DNA of 64,000 nt from Paralvinella palmiformis (GCA_025642065.1 JAODUP010000031.1:507501-571500); one strand, 5' to 3'. Positions 11,477-21,797 are shown, numbered from the stretch's first letter. Notes: generated from the sequence alone by a model not told the origin. Made by a program: numbers and translations.

Positions 11477-11548
<72 letters not shown>

Positions 11549-11877
11549 CTCATTGTAAAAGAAGATGCAGAGAAAGCAAAACGCAAACAAAACTGAACCA
11601 AACATAGATAGGAACCCGACCATCGGTGTGAAGTCAAACTGTGAATAGAAAGTAGAAAACATATTTTGTTTTGTTAGTTTGTTTATTACTTTCATATTTT
11701 AGAAATAGGACTTAAACCAAATATGATAAACATTAACATCATTTCGTCCCGGGATAATATTTACCTTTCTCTGAAATCCGAGCGCAGCACAAACAGCAAC
11801 AACAAACTGAATGATATAAATGAAAGTGATTATAAATGACGTCATATCCTGTAATCAGCGATTATATCATATCGCGA

Positions 11878-11926
<49 letters not shown>

Positions 11927-13054
11927 GGTAATGTGATTTATATATAAAATCAGAAAAACTTACCGCCACAATACCGACAGATATTAAAACCTCAACCACA
12001 TCCATAGTTCTGGAAAAATTGAATGAACTTTATTATTATGATGATGATGATGATTATTATTATTATTATCATTATCATTATTATTATAAACATAAATATA
12101 TGTTGTTATTACTGTTGTTAAAATTGTGTTAGATTCCTAAATTATGCACCTTCTCATATTTAGCCATCCATTATTAGTAATTTAATCACCTCATCTGAAA
12201 TATCCAGTTAAGCTACTATATATTATAACGTGTGCGGGCGCGCGTGTGGGGGTGAATTACCCCCCCCCCCACTTCAGAACAATAAAGAAGTTACAATAAA
12301 CAGTAACTTACGCAGCTATTGATCCTAGCATTGTTGACATAATGAACGTCTGAAATGTGTCAACAAAAAGTGTCAACATCAATATATTACGACTATTATT
12401 TACTTTCAGAATGTTTGTTTTAGGTTACAAAGCAAAATGAAAATTGTACAAGAGCCATGTTGTTAAACAAGATGCTGTGGCCCACCAAAGAGACATATAA
12501 TATAATTTATTGGTAATAATTGATCACATTTCTACTTACAACCACAATCAGACCAATTAGGTTCCAAGGCCATATTTTTCTCAGTTTTGTCGCAAAGCCA
12601 AATATTAAGGTGACGACGATTGTGAGAACACTAGAATACAAACGTCAAAACGTATGCTCATGTGTAGATAACTCATTCATATTCTGATAAATAAACTCAA
12701 TTTGGTTCAGCAACGGTATTCTACTTACACAGAAGTGATGTAAACCCAGGAATTTTGGTTCAAATAATTTTTGACGGGTTGACTGAAACAAAAAATAATT
12801 GTTAGATATTATAATGGTGAATGGAATTGGATATAATGTTGTGGGTTATTGTACTCTGTGGTATATCTTATATGTACGTGCACGTGTGCGTGTGTTAGTT
12901 CGTGTCATAACAAGTGTGTGAGTATGTGATTGTTGCTTATGTGTACGAGTGTTTATGCGTAATGTGTAAGTATATATCAATATGTCTATAAACATGTTTT
13001 GGTGTGTGTTTGTTTGTGTGTGTGTGTATTTATATGTGTGTGTGTTTGTTTGTT

Positions 13055-13091
<37 letters not shown>

Positions 13092-14457
13092 GTTTGTTTG
13101 CATGTGTGTGCGTGCGTGCGTGCGCGTGTGTGTATGTGTGCGCGCGTGTGTGTGTTCTAATTATCGTCCACACATATAATAAAAATAGGATGTCTTACAT
13201 AAATATGAAGATACACATTATTGCTGCAGTCAGTAAAAGTTGTATGGCTAACAATCCAAATACCTTCTTGATAAAACCTGAAATATTAGGAAATCTACCA
13301 TAAAAATCTCCATTATAGGATAATAAACTGATTTATGTTGATATTATTAGCCGGCGTTGATTAGTTTATATTAAATAGATAATAACATAACCCTTACATA
13401 TTCATGAATATTAATGAGTTATCTGCTGATTCCTGATCTATCATAATAATTTATGTTTAAAAAGATTTAAACAGGACATAGTAATATGTATACTTTGTGT
13501 TATTTTGGCCACACTTCAACTCTGTCAAATAAGTATGGATCTCAGTAAATATGAGATGCTAATCGATACTATTAAAATTTGTTATTAAAATAGTATATTA
13601 CTATTACTGGTGTAAGTATTTTGATACCTAATCTAATGGCCTTTTCCGAGAATTTGATAATATCTCCATCAGAAATGATTTCTTGATGTCCGTCATCTGT
13701 GTCCATGGCGATAATATGCATGTTTTGTTGTTGCTGTTGTTGCTGCTGCTGCTGATGTTCAGCAATCGGTGTAACACCTAAAAAATGAGCATTCGCTATC
13801 GTCATAGTGGTACCGTAACAAATGTTTGGACACATTGCGATAAATAGTTAAACGTTATGATATATAAAAATAATTGCTTTGTTTCATTAGTTGTTTAGAG
13901 ATATGTCTATCAAAGCTGATTTGTGTAAAAAGTATTTGTCCTGGATTGAGAACCAGAAGAACCGTCCAACATACACACGAACATACACACACACACGCAC
14001 GCACGCACAGACACAAATTTACTAGATAAACGGACAAACACAACTTGCTCAGAATCTACAAAGAGGAACCCCGACTGTGCTTTGAAAAAAATACCCCATT
14101 TGACTGATCTTTACCGCATTAAAGTATTTATAGATTAAAATGGTAAACGTTGTATATCTTATTTTCATTTTCTATTTAATAAAAATGGTGGAGTGAGAAT
14201 CCCATTCAGTTGAGTTTGCATTAATAATAATAATAATAATAATATATTTATATAGCGCCCTATTCAGCTATATAGCTGCTCTAAGGCGCTTTTCACAGTA
14301 TTATTATGCCTGACTCAGACCTCTTTCAAATCCGGCACACATCTCAACTCCCGAGGGAGCATACAGCTCAAGTTGCCATTATAGGCGCAAAGCGTTACTC
14401 AAACACATAACCATCACATCCTATCGGGCAGTGTTATACTCACACATATGCATAGCT

Positions 14458-14521
<64 letters not shown>

Positions 14522-15149
14522 TAAATGTGCACATGGTAGGTTAAATGGGCCAAGCAACTTCCAAAGGTAAAGTGCATAATGAAACAATCTTGACGGTAAC
14601 ATGACACAAAATCCCAGCGGACAGAATCCCAGCGGACAGAATCCCAGTTCACAAAATCCCAGTGGACAAAATCCCAGACAAAAATTCAAGTCTCATAAAT
14701 AAAAGTCTAAAAGATTAGGTTCATTTATGTATACATAATATGAATGATCACTTGAAATTGTTAGCATGCTCTGCCACCCTGCAGGAACTCTTCTACGTTC
14801 TTAAATGAGTATTGATGATCTGAACACAGGTTGACAATGCATTGTTCAAAGCTTTTCTGGGCTCTGCGGGCACGTTTCTGTGGTCGTTCACCAATCTGGT
14901 CTTGAAGCATTGTTGCTGCAGCTAGTACCTGATCCTTTCTGAAGGCTTCGATCACAATCCATATGCTTGGATGTTGAGAGAACGGAAGGAATTGTTCCAA
15001 CCGTCGCAGATGTTATTGGTGCTAACATCTCGTATTATGGTGGATTCACAGGCAGCAGGGGGGGGATGTTACAGGTCAACAGGTGGAAGTGGATTGGAAC
15101 CTGGGTGACTTACAAATGCTTTAAGATTTCGGGTGACAGGGGGTATATA

Positions 15150-15194
<45 letters not shown>

Positions 15195-15989
15195 GGGTAC
15201 AGGGTGTTAGTACAGTCGGTAGCAGTGGGGGTGGCAGGAGTGCGTTTTCCAGGGGCGATTTGTCATTTCCTAGGAAATAACAAACCCAGGGTGTGCGATT
15301 TCCAGGGGTTTGTAATTAACTGCTACACCGGCTTCCCAGCTCTGGAACACATTTCATATGTGGCCTCCAACATCGCATCCGCAAAAATCTGAGTAACTTT
15401 GGTTTTCTTTATTCGAGAATCATCTTTGATCTGATGGCGTAGTTTGGCAACTGAACTATGGACTGGATCCGGATCATGGCTGTCCTCTTTGACACTCAGT
15501 GGAACTGATATGTCATGATTAGTGCTGATAGCTCCATTACAAGAGCGTGATGCACGATTAGCACATTGATGAGTTTCATGGTTGAATGAAAAGAAGAGCA
15601 TTTGACAAACTGATATCCCCCCTTGAGCTGTCATGTCAATTTAAGTGGATTAACTTAACCAGATTACTTCTATAATCTTCTTTCACACTTACTAACAACT
15701 ATGATGTCATGACAATATTCTCTGGAGTTGACATCTCACAAGCTGATTACTCCTTGAAACAGTTCCAATTCTACACATTGGAACAATAATCATAGGTGTT
15801 ATTATTTCTCATGTTATTTTATTTATTTTGCAAGCATAAAAATTGTATATATTATCTTAATATAATATAATAACAGCAGAGACTGGGATTTTGTCCACTT
15901 TGGGGATAAGAGGCTAGGATTTTGTACGCTGATATTTTTACCACTGGGTTTCTGTCATGAAACCCCTTTTGACATAGCCCAGCCGAGGT

Positions 15990-16035
<46 letters not shown>

Positions 16036-16507
16036 TAAACAGATATTCATCTGAATGCTAAAAACAAACAAAATTCCATAATCTATTTATAGGGGATCAG
16101 ATAGAAACTTTATGTTTATGCTTGGTCTTGATAGCAACGTGAATAGCCAATCACCTCCCAGAATCCGGGTTCAAATTCCGGCCGGCGTATGTCTGAGGGA
16201 AGTTTCATCTTTTAATTCGCCTCATTTCGTTGGCAGATTGTTTGACCCATTTAGCTTACTACATTAATATTATGTACTAAAATAATTTATAAATAAGACA
16301 GCCATTATATTTCTCAGCAACCGACTGAGTTAGACAGACATGACGACGAAAATATACACGGATTAACATAGACCACATACCAGCTGGATCGGGTCCAGCG
16401 TTGAAAGCGGGAGCCGGCTGTGCCCGTTGGGACAGTTGGTATCCCGGATAGGCTGGGGGGTTGTCGGTCCCGTAATTTGGATAGCTACCAGGTGGCGCTT
16501 TATCCAT
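10954..16507 (-). CDS. Lifeguard/TMBIM family membrane protein (GRINA-like), complete
   Basis: Eleven exons join with matching phases into 303 codons plus stop: 16507-16381, 13777-13628, 13277-13199, 12782-12729, 12630-12540, 12349-12312, 12009-11964, 11806-11765, 11638-11549, 11394-11347 and 11100-10954. The N-terminus is proline/tyrosine-rich ('[20 protein letters not shown]'), followed by a Q10 tract (residues 51-60). The family signature '[20 protein letters not shown]' then leads into seven hydrophobic segments (about 99-119, 130-151, 159-180, 182-206, 212-236, 240-264, 276-300). Landmarks include 'WPWNLIGL', 'FDFTPM' and 'YSALGALLF', plus two buried acidic residues, D260 ('LFDIQLI') and D288 ('YVDIMYI'). 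These match the di-aspartyl pair used as a pH/Ca2+ sensor in BI-1 family proteins. Family members sit in ER, Golgi or plasma membrane and modulate Ca2+ and apoptosis. The start was chosen because an acceptor lies upstream at 16570 and 'aatATGg' has a good Kozak context. Confidence 0.93.
11288..11332. repeat. (TA)n microsatellite in Lifeguard intron 10
   Basis: A TA run of about 44 bp. The same intron also holds an (ATC)n/(ATT)n-like tract near 11165-11205. Confidence 0.95.
11347..11394 (-). CDS. Lifeguard exon 10: TM6
   Basis: 48 bases in phase 0 encode '[16 protein letters not shown]'. Donor 'gtaata', acceptor 'tatattccag'. Confidence 0.93.
11420..11548. repeat. (GT)n/(CA)n microsatellite filling Lifeguard intron 9
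   Basis: The 154-bp intron (11395-11548) is largely TG/CA repeat with a few interruptions ('cgtgcgtacg', 'gtgcacg'). On the minus strand the repeat begins at the donor itself, GTACACAC. The 60-147 aa Cys/Val or Thr/His frames over it are artefacts. Confidence 0.95.
11549..11638 (-). CDS. Lifeguard exon 9: TM5
   Basis: 90 bases encode '[18 protein letters not shown]' and '[12 protein letters not shown]'. The 'FDFT' motif is typical of the family. Confidence 0.93.
11765..11806 (-). CDS. Lifeguard exon 8: second half of TM4
   Basis: 42 bases encode '[14 protein letters not shown]'. Donor 'gtaaat', acceptor 'atatcattcag'. Confidence 0.9.
11881..11927. repeat. (AAT)n microsatellite in Lifeguard intron 7
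   Basis: A run of about 15 AAT/TAA units. Confidence 0.95.
11964..12009 (-). CDS. Lifeguard exon 7: TM4 start
   Basis: 1 + 45 bases encode '[15 protein letters not shown]'. Donor 'gtaagt'. Confidence 0.9.
12312..12349 (-). CDS. Lifeguard exon 6: end of TM3
   Basis: 36 + 2 bases encode '[12 protein letters not shown]' plus the start of an Ala codon. The donor is 'gtaagt' placed after GC; placing it one base later would put a stop in the next exon. Confidence 0.9.
12540..12630 (-). CDS. Lifeguard exon 5: TM2 end, loop, TM3 start
   Basis: 1 + 90 bases encode '[18 protein letters not shown]' and the signature '[12 protein letters not shown]'. Confidence 0.93.
12729..12782 (-). CDS. Lifeguard exon 4: loop and TM2 start
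   Basis: 1 + 51 + 2 bases encode '[17 protein letters not shown]', aligning with 'PVKDYV'-type loops of GRINA/FAIM2. Confidence 0.92.
13000..13156. repeat. (TG)n / (TTTG)n microsatellite in Lifeguard intron 3
   Basis: Interrupted TG tract with TTTG and CGTG variants. All long frames across it are repeat artefacts. Confidence 0.93.
13199..13277 (-). CDS. Lifeguard exon 3: 'FIKKVF' motif and TM1
   Basis: 2 + 75 + 2 bases encode '[18 protein letters not shown]' and the rest of TM1. 'F-I-R/K-K-V' is the best-known family motif. Confidence 0.93.
13628..13777 (-). CDS. Lifeguard exon 2: polyQ and pre-TM1 region
   Basis: 2 + 147 + 1 bases. Contains ten consecutive Gln codons (mixed CAG/CAA), then '[12 protein letters not shown]'. 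Acceptor 'gctcatttttag', donor 'gtatca'. Confidence 0.9.
   Translation of the reverse strand: MLHRLLNISSSSNNSNNKTCILSPWTQMTDIKKSFLMEILSNSRKRPLD
14221..14300 (-). repeat. LINE 3' end with (ATT)n tail
   Basis: On the minus strand, 'gcgctatataaatat' is followed by (ATT)n. Equivalent ends occur at 16740-16797 (+), 57385-57440 (-) and 60914-60975 (-), so this is a non-LTR tail fragment inside the Lifeguard first intron. Confidence 0.5.
14372..14412 (-). repeat. SINE family D, 3' fragment
   Basis: 'ccattataggcgcaaagcgt' followed by 'tactcaaac' is the reverse complement of the 3' part of the element at 28082-28254. Confidence 0.5.
14461..14519. repeat. (CA)n microsatellite
   Basis: A pure CA run of about 58 bp, directly followed by a family A SINE fragment on the minus strand (14521-14592). 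Confidence 0.95.
14761..15000 (-). pseudogene. MULE transposase C-terminal remnant
   Basis: A 79-codon open frame with '[15 protein letters not shown]' and '[11 protein letters not shown]', resembling the post-catalytic part of FLYWCH-type Mutator transposases. It is cut off from its catalytic domain and sits inside the inverted-repeat element. Confidence 0.55.
15323..15634 (-). pseudogene. MULE transposase N-terminal remnant (post-FLYWCH segment)
   Basis: A 103-codon frame. '[11 protein letters not shown]' and '[17 protein letters not shown]' resemble the end of a FLYWCH finger and its linker. There is no catalytic residue set. Confidence 0.5.
16128..16290 (+). repeat. SINE family A, diverged copy
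   Basis: B-box 'gggttcaaattccgg', then 'gtttcatcttttaattcgcc' and 'tgacccatttagcttac' of the family A body. It lies in the Lifeguard first intron. Confidence 0.6.
16381..16507 (-). CDS. Lifeguard exon 1 (first coding): proline-rich N-terminus
   Basis: Starts '[20 protein letters not shown]' and ends in phase 1 at donor 'gtatgt'. An upstream ATG at 16588 is in frame, but it is separated by a good acceptor ('acttacgtttcag', exon beginning at 16569). I take 16569-16508 as 5' UTR. Confidence 0.8.
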
Positions 16508-16809
16508 ATTGATACCGTCGTGTGATTGTTCTACCGGAGCCAAGTTGGGAATATTGCCGTTTGTCGTCGCTGAAACGTAAGTCAACACATGAACGTCATC
16601 TACACAGGGCCTAAGTAACCGAATAAATTATATCGTGATATGTAAATATTATTATAGTTAAAACTGATAAACATTCATAATACCTGGAAACATCCTTTAG
16701 GAATACTAACAGTACAGTCTATTAGCCTTAGAGTAACCTTCTTACAGGTTATATAGGGCGCTATATAAATTTCGTATATTATTATTATTATTATTAAATG
16801 TTAACTTAC

Positions 16810-16850
16810 ATTTCTAGATCTTGATAAGCTCCGTACGTTGCCCTTGTGTG
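16810..16850 (-). promoter_or_regulatory. Candidate 5' UTR exon end of the Lifeguard gene
   Basis: A 'gtaagt' donor (16804-16809 on the minus strand) lies 240 bases upstream of the acceptor at 16570. The upstream limit is not defined and the far end is arbitrary. Confidence 0.35.
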
Positions 16851-16973
16851 TGGTCAGCTTACGTCAATCTGTTATCTCTCAACGTTTAGAATGATCACAT
16901 CATATCTACATCACCAACTGATAACACAGTCCAGTGATGGACTTTAACCCGTTAACTGTCACTTAGGTGTGTT

Positions 16974-16975
<2 letters not shown>

Positions 16976-17010
<35 letters not shown>
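16976..17010. repeat. (GT)n microsatellite followed by a G-run
   Basis: A GT run ending in about ten G at 17010-17021. Confidence 0.93.
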
Positions 17011-17269
17011 GGGGGGGGGGGTGCGTGTGTGAATGTGTATGTGCGTGTGCGTATGTCTGTGTGCGCGCGTGCGCAGACGTTTGTGTAGGTAGTAGACGAA
17101 CTGTTGTGTTTGGCCTTTTTCTTATCAGTTGATTGTTTACTGATCAATAACACTGATAATAAATCATCCCGATGTTGATGACATTCGATCTTCGGACTGA
17201 CTATCGATCCATAGACGTCTCATCATCCGAACGTTGGATCTTCTGGATAATGACTACGATCATGATTTA

Positions 17270-17400
17270 GACAATGAATATAGCCATGATCATGATCATG
17301 ATCATGATCATCATCCTCCTCCTCATCATCGCCATCGCTGTCGTCGTCGTCGTCATCATCATCATCATCATCATTTACATCTTTCATCATATTCCTTTAC
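17270..17400. repeat. Compound (ATC)n/(CTC)n/(GTC)n tract
   Basis: Trinucleotide-rich sequence ('atcatgatcatgatcatc', 'ctcctcctcatcatc', 'gtcgtcgtcgtc'). No gene is seen from 17022 to 18660. Confidence 0.85.
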
Positions 17401-18659
17401 TCAATGACAGTATATATACAACTGTAGAGACCAGTTATAGCATCTAATAATAATTCGTTGTTTTCTAGTCAGGTTCAGTTCATGATATCATCAGGTCACT
17501 CATCTTTATACACGATCCTTCTACGATTTCCCAGAAACCAGCTTTCTCCAGGGTCCCACAACTCGTGTGACATCTCCATACCATCCCAGCTTACTCTTCT
17601 GGACAGCCGCTAAAAATAGTCCTCTCCTGTCAGTGGTATCATTTACTGTTCCACAAAAGTGTTTCGATGATAAACAAAGTGAGGAAACACAGCAGCCTTC
17701 CAGGAAGTTGTCGGAAGCATCATGGCGGATACCTGGTAGCGGTGTTTATGTCCCATCCTCGCCATATTCTCTCTTGTCTCCATAGAGCAGACGATGTCTT
17801 AGCATACTGTTTCTCAATCTCTTTGACTTATCTTCCATATTCCATAGCCAAGGTACCCGTCAGGGTGTACGGGACTGGCGTAGATAACAGTCATTTCCGG
17901 TTTACTATCCCCCACCTCCCATCTACCATATTATAATACAAATATATTACAGTCATGAGTAGAGATAAAAACGATAATAAAATAGAGATAACTCATATCT
18001 TTGACACACATCTCTTTATACAAATAGTCACTCGTCGAATCTCCACTCATTGTATTTAAATTATTTATAAAAAAATGGTGTATACTTTTCAAATGTTCAT
18101 TAATATAAATAGGTTCATTCCTATTAACTTGTTTTATTATTAATTCAGTATTTCTATTAAAACCATTTCTTCAAATAATACACAATTACTAAGCCAGTAC
18201 CTTGCTTCACACAATATTCCAGTTGAGCTGAATGTGCCATGCCCCCCCCCCCCCATCCCACCAGATCCGATTAAAACTTATCTTATAGTCGATGAAGATC
18301 GCTTCAATTAGCTAGTTGGACCCTTCCTCGGTAACTTTGGGAATGAAGCAAGTGGCCGTAAACAATAACACATTTGCCATTTCTATATCAGTATTCACCA
18401 GTAAAAGATTATTTAAGAAGGAAAGGAGAGCTATAATTTGTATTTTAATATTATTATTATGTTATTTAAATATTTATACTTATTATGTAGATTTATATTA
18501 CTGCTGTATTGTATTGTGATATATTTTTTTTCGCTTAGAAGGAAATTAGATTAAATAAATAAATAAGTAAATAAATAATAAACCAGAAAGTTTATGTGAC
18601 AAATTATTTAAAGATATATTATTGATTTGATGTTGTTCTTCTGAGGCGAAATGGGCGAA

Positions 18660-18921
18660 TAATGGGCGAAATGGCAGTTATTTTACCTGGCTAAGCTACC
18701 TCAAATGAGGGAGACGCATAAGGTCTGTAATTTATTGCTTCCGTAATTTTAAATAAATTTAGAATTTACATTAGATGACATATTCGTCTGAGAAAACCTT
18801 GCCAGTTGCCTGGTTGGATAAAAGACTCCTACTATAGTGCCACGGCCGGGATTCGAACCTTCGGCCTCCCGCTCAGCATGTCAGAAAGTCCCACGCTCTT
18901 ACCCACTAGGTCATAGAGACG
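18660..18921 (-). repeat. SINE family B, copy 2
   Basis: Shares 'cctcaaatgagggagacgca', 'aaccttgccagttgcctgg' and a B-box complement ('gggattcgaacc') with copies at 1881 and 55110. Confidence 0.75.
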
Positions 18922-18982
18922 GAATTTGTTAGCGTGAAATTATTGAATTGACCGAATATTTTCTATAATTCCCATAGAATTT

Positions 18983-18984
<2 letters not shown>

Positions 18985-19080
<96 letters not shown>
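18985..19080. repeat. (TA)n then (AAT)n microsatellite
   Basis: About 50 bp of TA followed by about 30 bp of AAT, immediately 5' of the reverse-transcriptase remnant. Confidence 0.95.
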
Positions 19081-19081
<1 letters not shown>

Positions 19082-19161
19082 CATTTTATACGTCATTGTA
19101 TAAAGATAATATGTTTTCATTTATTGCGCGATTCTTTTATACACAATTTTTTAATAACTGC

Positions 19162-20260
19162 TGCGAGATGGCGTCCCGCAGAGAGGAGTCAATTCACTCA
19201 TACTCTTCTTGATCTACATAAACGACCTTATACAGGAATTCCCCAAAGGAATAAAAGCTGCGCTTTATGCTGATGACCTCGTGATGTGGTGCAAAGAAGA
19301 ATATGCCACCATTGCCACCTAGAGAATGCGGATAGCAGCTGGAAAACTGACAGCTTGGTCACAAAAATGGTGCGTGGCTATCAATGCAGACAAATCTTCT
19401 AACCCATACTTTACTCTATCACCAAAACAAAAAAACTGGAAAATTAAAAAATTGGGAACACGTCACTGAAGAATGAAGATGAAGCAACATACCTCGGTGT
19501 CACGTTCGACAAGAAACAAACTTGGAAATCTGAAATCCAAAACGGTGAGACAGAAGCTAGACGCAAGTTAGCCATCACGCAGAAACTATAAGGAACCAGC
19601 TGGAGAGATATAGAGAAGATCCTGAAGAGACTATATGAAGGAACCGTACGACCTCATCTTGAATATGGTACAACAACCCGATTAAACATATCAAAGATAA
19701 ATCAGCAAGCTCTAGACCAGGTTCAAAACCAAGCTTTATGAATCATAACAGGATATATGGAGTATTACACCAAATCTATTAAAGATATGGAAAACCCTGT
19801 TGCAATGCAGCCACTCAGCTAGAGGATAGATACCAAGAACAAGATCCAGGCAGAGAAATTCAAGTACCTGGCAAATCATCCCAAAAAAAGAGAGAATGGA
19901 CGGTTTAACAAAGACCGTCTCAAACTCAGCAGTTTCGTCCACAAAAGTAGAAGCCTTCTCAGAGAGTACCAAGCCAAGCTGTTAACAAAGACAATTCAAT
20001 TTGTCCAACAAATCTTCCACAGCCATGGAATGATGAACAAGCTAATCCACAGGTCAGTTTATTTGTTCCACAGGTAAACTCAGCAGACTCCCAAGATGAC
20101 CTGATCAAATGGTCGTTGACTATGGCATTGATCAATGAACAGTATCCAGAAGAATCTTGGATCTATACATACTCTAATGGTTGGAATTATTTGGAGATAA
20201 TTGAAAAAAATCATTGAAAAAAACTGGCAAAACGCAATGACAAAGTAAATATTACAGAAT
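19162..20260 (+). pseudogene. Non-LTR retrotransposon reverse transcriptase remnant
   Basis: The translated order is 'RDGVPQRG', 'LFLIYINDLIQEFPKG', the catalytic 'ALYADDLVMWC', 'WCVAINADKS', 'ATYLGVTFDKK' and 'LYEGTVRPHLEYG'. A late segment reads 'YPEESWIYT', where an RNase H domain would start. Frame is interrupted by several stops and shifts. It is 5'-truncated within the palm domain. The layout is typical of jockey-type elements with RNase H. It is not functional. Confidence 0.8.
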
Positions 20261-20449
20261 TAAATATGGGAACGTTATGACAAGTGAAGCGGTCGCGTTG
20301 TTTTCGTTTTACTCAGAAAGCTGTTAGCTGATTCGCCAAAAAACGCCTCAAATATCAAATACAATAATCAACGAGAAGTTAAACGAATAATGAACTGATA
20401 TTGATATGATCCGTCTCCTATATCTGACATCGATTCTTCCATCACCCGT

Positions 20450-20733
20450 CATTGGCGGTTATGACGACAAATAGGTTGTTCGAAAATTTCGCGAAGTCTC
20501 GACAAATCCAGAATCTAACACTTCTCCGCGTCCGAACATTCTTGGCCAAGCTGTCAGTGATTTGGAATCTGAGATTAACGGAGAGTTCTGGAGCTTATCA
20601 CGGACCTTTTTAGGGCGGCACGTTCGGTATGAACATTATAGCCACAACGATGCCAAACCGGAGAAAGCGGGCTCGAGCTGCCAAACTAGAAACAACACTC
20701 GGCAATAACACTGCCCCAGATATTATTGTGTAA
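20450..20733 (+). other. Possible first exon of an unidentified gene
   Basis: A CpG-richer stretch with a 'attggcgg' CCAAT-like site near 20451. An open frame starts 'MNIIATTMPNRRKRARAAKL' (20631) and runs into a consensus donor 'gtaagt' at 20734. No family recognised and no proven downstream exon. Confidence 0.25.
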
Positions 20734-21063
20734 GTAATGACTAAAAGCGGCTGGTCGAAGCAAGAACGTAATATACACGAGACGGCGCGCAAACAAAATA
20801 GGGCAATGACAACACAACCGGGAACATTGCTAAGTTATAAACTAACGAAAAATTTATAATAATATTATTATTATTATTATTATTAATTACAAACACTATA
20901 TACAGCGGTGGCCATATATTCTACCCATTTCAGTTGTTGGGCAAGCACGGGGAGAAAAATCCCGGAATCTAGATATTATTGTATGATTAACAAGTTTTAT
21001 TGACATTCTTATGATGTGACACAGACACACATGCACGCACACGCACAGGCACACACGAACGCA

Positions 21064-21067
<4 letters not shown>

Positions 21068-21112
<45 letters not shown>

Positions 21113-21141
21113 ATGTGTGTGTGGTGTATGTGTGTGTGTGT
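21068..21141. repeat. (TA)n(TG)n compound microsatellite
   Basis: TA run followed by interrupted TG run. Confidence 0.93.
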
Positions 21142-21152
21142 CAGTGTGACGA

Positions 21153-21272
21153 ATGAAACCTGAATGGGATTTTACCGCAAAACCACTGAGATTACCAGAG
21201 AAAGACGCACAAAAACTAAACGACCATTACGACAGGAAGTCAACAAATCCGACGGAAGTATGGTATGCTCTC
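21153..21272 (+). other. Unrecognised exon-like open frame
   Basis: Begins with an ATG and reads 'MKPEWDFTAKPLRLPEKDAQ', then 'KLNDHYDRKSTNPTEVW', before a 'gtatgc' donor-like site. An acceptor-like 'tgtgtgtcag' lies just upstream. The residue composition looks protein-like, but all three frames upstream of the ATG are closed, so it could only be a first coding exon. I do not recognise the family. Confidence 0.25.
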
Positions 21273-21598
21273 CTCTCCCCCCCCCACACACACACTCTTC
21301 CTGTATCTATAAAAACAACTGAAATAAAATATGATGGTTTATTGTTGTCAGTCGACTATCATCATGTAGGGGTCGTGTTTAACTGTGTTCACTATAGTTG
21401 GCATTAGTGTTGTTGTTGTCGCTGTTGTTGTAATTATTATTGTTGTTGTTCTTTCTATCGTTGTTGTTACTGTTGTTATCGTTGTTCATGTCTCAGCAAA
21501 AAAAGTCTCCATTCTGGATTCAGTCCCCTGAAGAAACGTCCAGAGTTTGAATTCACGGTTGGGGATTCTCTGTACCTGTGCCTTATTATACACAGCTA

Positions 21599-21631
<33 letters not shown>

Positions 21632-21643
21632 AATTTACTATAA

Positions 21644-21703
21644 ATGACTGTCTATTTTTGGGACGGTTACTTAGAAATGGAAACTATGTGGTTAAATGTG
21701 AAT

Positions 21704-21742
<39 letters not shown>

Positions 21743-21797
21743 CCTTTAACCACATAGTTTCCCTTTCTACGTAACCGTCCCAAAAATAGACAGTCAT
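21644..21797. mobile_element. Palindromic fold-back element with (TA)n loop
   Basis: The left arm 'atgactgtctatttttggga' (from 21644) is mirrored by the right arm ending 'aatagacagtcat' at 21797. Arms of about 60 bp are nearly identical, with a (TA)n spacer at about 21707-21740. It could extrude a cruciform. Probably a small MITE or an inverted duplication. Confidence 0.65.

Larger units (their letters stand above)
14600..15959 (-). mobile_element. Decayed FLYWCH/MULE-type DNA transposon with long inverted repeats
   Basis: The ends are inverted repeats of about 78 bp, 14600-14677 and 15883-15959. Both start 'catgaca' and include an exact 16-bp match, 'gtggacaaaatcccag' at 14662-14677 with its complement at 15883-15898. 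The repeats consist of reiterated '(g/c)ggacaaaatcccag' blocks. On the minus strand, one frame (15634-15323) carries the '[17 protein letters not shown]' segment that follows FLYWCH fingers in animal Mutator-like transposases. A second (15000-14761) carries the C-terminal '[15 protein letters not shown]' segment. The DDE core between them is gone, replaced by unrelated sequence and a (TA)n tract. Family assignment rests on my recall of these segments. Confidence 0.65.

Noticed and set aside
11252..11695. 147-aa and 124-aa minus-strand frames with His/Thr runs
   Set aside because: They read straight through an intron made of (CA)n. Only the parts within exons 9 and 10 of the Lifeguard gene are coding.
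17567..17936. 72-aa and 89-aa plus-strand frames upstream of the Lifeguard gene
   Set aside because: No motifs, no splice context. Likely promoter or intergenic sequence.
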